From contig CAIYRJ010000087.1 of assembly GCA_903928615.1 (NCBI GenBank), positions 1 through 19,830 on the forward strand: a DNA stretch of 19,830 nt, read 5' to 3'. How positions within the stretch are numbered: position 1 is the first letter of the stretch; the number at the start of each line of letters is the position of its first letter. A program made the translations under genes and the position numbers. Of the stretch, positions 16,626-19,830 are shown piece by piece. The notes under the pieces are model-generated. The model was not told where the DNA came from. It did no database searches and saw nothing but the letters and a program-made list of their open reading frames with translations. Origin of the DNA: an uncultured Actinomycetes bacterium (GTDB lineage: Bacteria; Actinomycetota; Thermoleophilia; Miltoncostaeales; Miltoncostaeaceae).

Positions 16626-17024
16626 ATGGCACGCCAGAAGGCCACCCGAGGTCGTACCCGCCGCAAGGCCCGCAAGAACATCGCTGCGGGACACGCGCAC
16701 ATCAAGACCTCGTTCAACAACACGATCGTCACCCTCACCGACCGCGCGGGCAACGTGATCGCGTGGGAGACCGCCGGCTCCGCCGGGTTCAAGGGCTCCC
16801 GCAAGAGCACGCCGTTCGCCGCCCAGGTCACGGCCGACGCCGCCGCCCGCAAGGGCATGGAGCACGGCCTGCAGAAGGTCGACGTCTTCGTGAAGGGCCC
16901 CGGCTCCGGCCGCGAGACGGCCATCCGCTCGCTGCAGGCCGCCGGCCTCGAGGTCACCTCCGTCACCGACGTGAGTCCCGTTCCCCACAACGGCTGCCGC
17001 CCCCGCAAGCGGCGCCGCGTCTAG
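16626..17024 (+). CDS. rpsK: 30S ribosomal protein S11
   Basis: S11 lies on the 30S platform near the mRNA exit and E site. The 132-residue product has a basic N-terminus, the core [15 protein letters not shown] and [15 protein letters not shown], and the signature [20 protein letters not shown]. It ends [13 protein letters not shown]; most relatives have PP where this has PR, a small change. AAGGAG precedes the ATG. Confidence 0.97.
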   Translation: MARQKATRGRTRRKARKNIAAGHAHIKTSFNNTIVTLTDRAGNVIAWETAGSAGFKGSRKSTPFAAQVTADAAARKGMEHGLQKVDVFVKGPGSGRETAIRSLQAAGLEVTSVTDVSPVPHNGCRPRKRRRV

Positions 17025-17033
17025 GAGGCCGAC

Positions 17034-17654
17034 GTGGCTCGCGATCGTGACCCGCAGTGCAAGCAGTGCCGCCGCGAGGGGGAGAAGCTCTTCCTCAAGG
17101 GCTCGCGCTGCCTCACCGAGAAGTGCGCCATCGAGCGCCGCAACTACCCGCCCGGCCACCACGGCCGCGGGCGCATCCGCCAGTCGGAGTACCTGATCCA
17201 GCTGCGCGAGAAGCAGAGGGCCCGCCGTTACTACGGCGTGCTCGAGAAGCAGTTCCGCCGCTACTACGAGAAGGCCAGCCGCCAGCCCGGCATCACGGGC
17301 GAGAACCTGCTGCGCCTCCTCGAGCTGCGGCTCGACAACGTGGTCACCCGCCTGGGCTTCGCGGCATCGCGCCGCCAGGGCCGCCAGCTGGTGCGCCACG
17401 GCCACATCATGGTCAACGGCAAGCGCGTGGACATCCCGTCCTACCAGTGCCGTCCCGACGACATCATCACGATCAAGCCGGACTCCGGGGCCGAGCAGAC
17501 CGTGCGCGGCGCCACCGAGATCGGCGCGTCGGTGGCCCCGTGGCTGCAGGCCGACCACGAGTCGCTGTCCGGCAAGGTCCTCAAGGCCCCGGATCGCACC
17601 GAGATCGACACCCCGGTGCGTGAGCAGCTCATCGTGGAGCTCTACTCGAAGTAA
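17034..17654 (+). CDS. rpsD: 30S ribosomal protein S4
   Basis: S4 starts 30S assembly at the 16S five-way junction and in several bacteria represses its own operon. The 206-residue product is the zinc-binding form, with Cys9, Cys12, Cys26 and Cys31. An S4 domain follows, with LRLDNVVTRLGFAASRRQGR near residues 97-116 and HGHIMVNGKRVDIPSY. The GTG start follows AGGAGG. It is followed by the 126-nt structured gap before rpoA. Confidence 0.97.
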   Translation: MARDRDPQCKQCRREGEKLFLKGSRCLTEKCAIERRNYPPGHHGRGRIRQSEYLIQLREKQRARRYYGVLEKQFRRYYEKASRQPGITGENLLRLLELRLDNVVTRLGFAASRRQGRQLVRHGHIMVNGKRVDIPSYQCRPDDIITIKPDSGAEQTVRGATEIGASVAPWLQADHESLSGKVLKAPDRTEIDTPVREQLIVELYSK

Positions 17655-17662
17655 GCAGTGCA

Positions 17663-17766
17663 CCGGGCCCGGCACGGGCGATGGCGGGGCGCCCCTGACG
17701 CGGGGGCCTCGGCCGAGGCCGTCGGACCCGGTTCCGCGTTCACCACATAACCGGCCACAGGGCCGG
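17663..17766 (+). promoter_or_regulatory. Structured leader before rpoA, with a hairpin abutting its ribosome binding site
   Basis: The 126-nt gap between rpsD and rpoA is packed with palindromes: CCGGGCCCGG at 17663-17672, GGGGCGCCCC at 17686-17695, and the 16-bp GGCCTCGGCCGAGGCC at 17705-17720. A hairpin with a 4-nt loop has arms CCGGCC at 17751-17756 and GGCCGG at 17761-17766. The last arm overlaps the start of the GGGAGGAG ribosome binding site at 17765-17772. No good U tract follows any of them, so a simple terminator is unlikely. No convincing promoter is visible; CATAAC at 17746-17751 is a weak -10 at best. Confidence 0.45.
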
Positions 17767-17780
17767 GAGGAGCAACCCAA

Positions 17781-18716
17781 GTGCTCGACATCCAGACCCC
17801 GCGCATGTCCTACGAGCCCGAGTCCGACGTCTTCGGGCAGATCGAGGTCGAGCCGCTCGACCGCGGCTTCGGACACACCTTCGGCAACTCGCTTCGGCGC
17901 GTGCTGCTGTCGTCCCTCGAGGGCGCGGCCGTCACGTCGATCAAGATCGACGGCGTGCAGCACGAGTTCACCACGGTGAAGGGCGTGCGCGAGGACGTCA
18001 CGGACATCATCCTCAACCTGCGCGGCCTCGTGTGCCGCCTCGTCGGCGAGGCCGACGAGATCGAGGTGGAGCTCAGCCGGCAGGGCCCGGGCGTGGCCAC
18101 CGCCGGCGACATCGCCTGCCCGTCCGACCTGGAGATCCTCAACCCCGAGCTGGAGATCGCCAACCTCGAGGCCGGCGCCTCGCTGGACATGGTGCTCACC
18201 ATCGCGCGTGGCCGCGGCTACGTGCCCGCCGAGCAGAACAAGGGCCCGGGGTCGAGCATCGGGGTCATCCCGGTGGACAGCAACTTCTCGCCCGTGCGCC
18301 GCGTGCGCTACGAGGTCGGCGCCGCCCGCGTGGGCCAGCGCACCGACTACGACAAGCTCACCCTCGAGGTGGAGACCGACGGCTCGGTGGACCCGCGCAC
18401 CGCGGTGGCCCAGGCCTCGGCCATCCTCATCGAGCGCCTGGCGATCTTCGCCGACCCCAAGGACATCCGCCTGCTGGCCGAGGAGGAGCCCGAGCCGCCG
18501 CAGCCCGGTGGCGAGATGGCCAACATCCTCATCGAGGAGCTCGAGCTTGGCGTGCGCTCCTACAACTGCCTCAAGCGCGTGGGCGTCGAGACCATCGGCG
18601 ACCTGATCTCGAAGAGCGAGGATGACCTCTCGGCCATCCCGAACTTCGGCAAGAAGAGCATCGAAGAGGTCAAGGAGAACCTGGCCCGCCACGGCCTGGC
18701 GCTCCGCGACGACTGA
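17781..18716 (+). CDS. rpoA: DNA-directed RNA polymerase subunit alpha
   Basis: The alpha subunit dimer nucleates RNA polymerase assembly, and its C-terminal domain binds UP elements and activators. The 311-residue product has the N-terminal domain with RGFGHTFGNSLRRVLLSSL near residues 28-46 and KGVREDVTDIILNLR near 69-83. An acidic, proline-rich linker follows near 236-246 (EEEPEPPQPGG). The C-terminal helix-hairpin-helix domain has LELGVRSYNCLKRVGVETIG, whose Arg corresponds to Arg265 of Escherichia coli. The GTG start at 17781 follows GGGAGGAG at 8-nt spacing; that site is partly covered by a hairpin. Confidence 0.98.
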   Translation: MLDIQTPRMSYEPESDVFGQIEVEPLDRGFGHTFGNSLRRVLLSSLEGAAVTSIKIDGVQHEFTTVKGVREDVTDIILNLRGLVCRLVGEADEIEVELSRQGPGVATAGDIACPSDLEILNPELEIANLEAGASLDMVLTIARGRGYVPAEQNKGPGSSIGVIPVDSNFSPVRRVRYEVGAARVGQRTDYDKLTLEVETDGSVDPRTAVAQASAILIERLAIFADPKDIRLLAEEEPEPPQPGGEMANILIEELELGVRSYNCLKRVGVETIGDLISKSEDDLSAIPNFGKKSIEEVKENLARHGLALRDD

Positions 18717-18746
18717 TAACGACCGAACCGTCAACCGGAGACACCA

Positions 18747-19136
18747 ATGCGACACCGCAGGCGCGGCCCCAAGCTCAATCGTGACAGTGCACATCGCAAG
18801 TCGATGGCGGCCAACATGGCCGTTGCGCTGCTCGAGCACGGGCGCATCCAGACCACCGAGGCCAAGGCCCGACTCGCCCGCCAGACGGCCGAGCGCGCCA
18901 TCACCCTCGGCAAGCAGGGCACCCTGCACGCCCGTCGCCAGGCGATCGCGCTGCTGCGCAACAAGCCGATCACCTACCGGCTGTTCGACGACATCGCCCC
19001 GGTGTTCAAGGACGTCCCGGGTGGCTACACGCGCGTGACCAAGCTGGGTCCCCGCCAGGGCGACGCCGCACCGATGGTGCTGCTCGAGCTCTCGCGCGAG
19101 GTCCCCGCGGCCTCCACCACGTCCACCGCCGCCTAG
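18747..19136 (+). CDS. rplQ: 50S ribosomal protein L17
   Basis: L17 lies at the 50S tunnel exit face. The 129-residue product begins MRHRRRGPKLNRDSAHRKSM and has LLEHGRIQTTEAKARLAR near residues 28-45, with GGYTRVTKLGPRQGDAAPM near the end. A short Thr/Ser/Ala tail closes it. The ATG follows CGGAGA. It is the last ribosomal gene of the cluster and is followed after 20 nt by a secreted-protein gene, with no terminator between. Confidence 0.97.
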   Translation: MRHRRRGPKLNRDSAHRKSMAANMAVALLEHGRIQTTEAKARLARQTAERAITLGKQGTLHARRQAIALLRNKPITYRLFDDIAPVFKDVPGGYTRVTKLGPRQGDAAPMVLLELSREVPAASTTSTAA

Positions 19137-19156
19137 CGGCCGTCCAGGAGCACCTC

Positions 19157-19830
19157 GTGAATCGCTTCCGCACCCTCCTCGCCGCCGGCGCCCTGATCTC
19201 CCTCGGGGGCATCGCCCTCGGCGCGTCGCAGGCCACGGCCGTGATGGCCGCCAACCAGACGCAGATCAACGGCATCGTCAACGCCGTGAACGCCTGGACG
19301 ACCCAGACGCAGGGCTACACCTACGCCGACTACACGGTGCAGAACATCGCCATCTCGTCGGTGAATCCCGCGTTCGCACGTGCCCAGATCGTGCCGACCA
19401 CGAAGTACGTCGGCATCATCCCGGCGCAGTGGACCGTGCTCACGGGGTCTGGCGCCAACTGGACCGTGGTGGATGGCGGCGTGAACTTCTGCGACAACTC
19501 GTCCAGCATCCCGCCGGCCGTCGAGAACGACCTCTTCCCGGGTGGCGCGCAGTGCGCCCCCACCAGCACGAAGGCCACGATCGCTTCTGCGAGCAACGGC
19601 CTCTACCGCCTGGTGGTGCAGGCGCAGCGTCGCAGCAAGACCAGCAACCAGGCCAGCGTGTACGTGAGCCTCCAGCAGACCAACGGCGTGAAGGTGACCG
19701 AGCGCCGCGTCGGCGCCACCAATGGGTGGAGCTGGAGCACGGTGACCAAGCCGGGCAGCGCCTACGCCACGCTGAACATGACCAACCAGTGGGGCTCGGC
19801 CCAGATCCTGAAGTCGGCCAACGCCCTCTA
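19157..19830 (+). CDS. Secreted protein of unknown function, partial
   Basis: This gene runs off the right edge with 224 codons visible and no stop. The GTG at 19157 has AGGAG at 19146-19150. The N-terminus is a clear signal peptide: NRFR, then a hydrophobic stretch of about 20 residues, then small residues, with likely cleavage after Ala in ASQATA or AVMA near residues 28-31. The mature part is rich in Thr, Asn, Gln and Ser. It contains a section with YTVQNIAISSVNPAFARAQI, WTVLTGSGANWTVVDGG and two cysteines, Cys112 and Cys133, that could form a disulfide. The spacing of this section recalls a small domain common in actinobacterial secreted hypotheticals, from memory only. The part after 140 is a possible second beta-rich domain. 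Its closeness to rplQ suggests read-through, but its job is not tied to translation. Confidence 0.82.
   Translation, partial: MNRFRTLLAAGALISLGGIALGASQATAVMAANQTQINGIVNAVNAWTTQTQGYTYADYTVQNIAISSVNPAFARAQIVPTTKYVGIIPAQWTVLTGSGANWTVVDGGVNFCDNSSSIPPAVENDLFPGGAQCAPTSTKATIASASNGLYRLVVQAQRRSKTSNQASVYVSLQQTNGVKVTERRVGATNGWSWSTVTKPGSAYATLNMTNQWGSAQILKSANAL

Noticed and set aside
16233..18929. An 898-codon open frame on the minus strand across S13, S11, S4, rpoA and L17
   Set aside because: It spans five clear plus-strand genes and the gap between them, and its Leu/Ala/Val/Arg/Asp/His-rich composition is the expected shadow of GC-rich codons.

Overview
This window is the main ribosomal-protein supercluster of a high-GC bacterium. 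The gene order, dense stop/start overlaps, frequent GTG starts, zinc-binding S14, S4 and L36, and the style of the RNA polymerase alpha subunit point to Actinobacteriota. The class Thermoleophilia is a guess from overall flavour, not something the sequence proves. Everything from tuf to rplQ lies on the plus strand with uniform high-GC codon use and no mobile elements, tRNAs, rRNAs or CRISPR arrays.

Layout: (1) 1-2252, minus strand: most of a large respiratory-type FAD/Fe-S oxidase (GlcD-GlcF fusion, D-lactate/glycolate dehydrogenase-like), cut by the left window edge. (2) 2253-2459: a divergent intergenic region with a good sigma-70-type promoter and a 10-bp perfect hairpin leading into tuf. 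(3) 2460-3647: tuf, followed by a strong terminator-like hairpin. (4) 3747-15896: the S10 and spc blocks in the order S10, L3, L4, L23, L2, S19, L22, S3, L16, L29, S17, L14, L24, L5, S14, S8, L6, L18, S5, L30, L15, secY, adk, map. (5) 15897-16118: a non-coding gap where infA would often sit; it holds a promoter-like extended -10 element instead. (6) 16119-19136: the alpha block L36, S13, S11, S4, rpoA, L17, with a structured leader in front of rpoA. (7) 19157 to the right edge: the start of a secreted protein of unknown function, close behind L17.

The genes work together as the translation core (30S and 50S proteins, EF-Tu), the Sec translocon (SecY), nascent-chain N-terminal Met removal (Map), nucleotide balance (Adk) and the RNA polymerase alpha subunit. 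Many adjacent genes overlap by 1 or 4 bases (TGATG, ATGA, GTGA, TTGA, TAGTG), which fits translational coupling.

I see no new multi-gene system here. The most noteworthy points are an adk gene whose only sensible start is ATA within an ATAG overlap with the secY stop; a 55-residue acidic N-terminal extension on L22 followed directly by an S3 with a Gly/Arg/Gln (RGG-like) tail; the missing infA; TTG starts on rpsJ and rplE; a matching extended -10 element in front of both tuf and rpmJ; and a hairpin whose 3' arm runs into the rpoA ribosome binding site.
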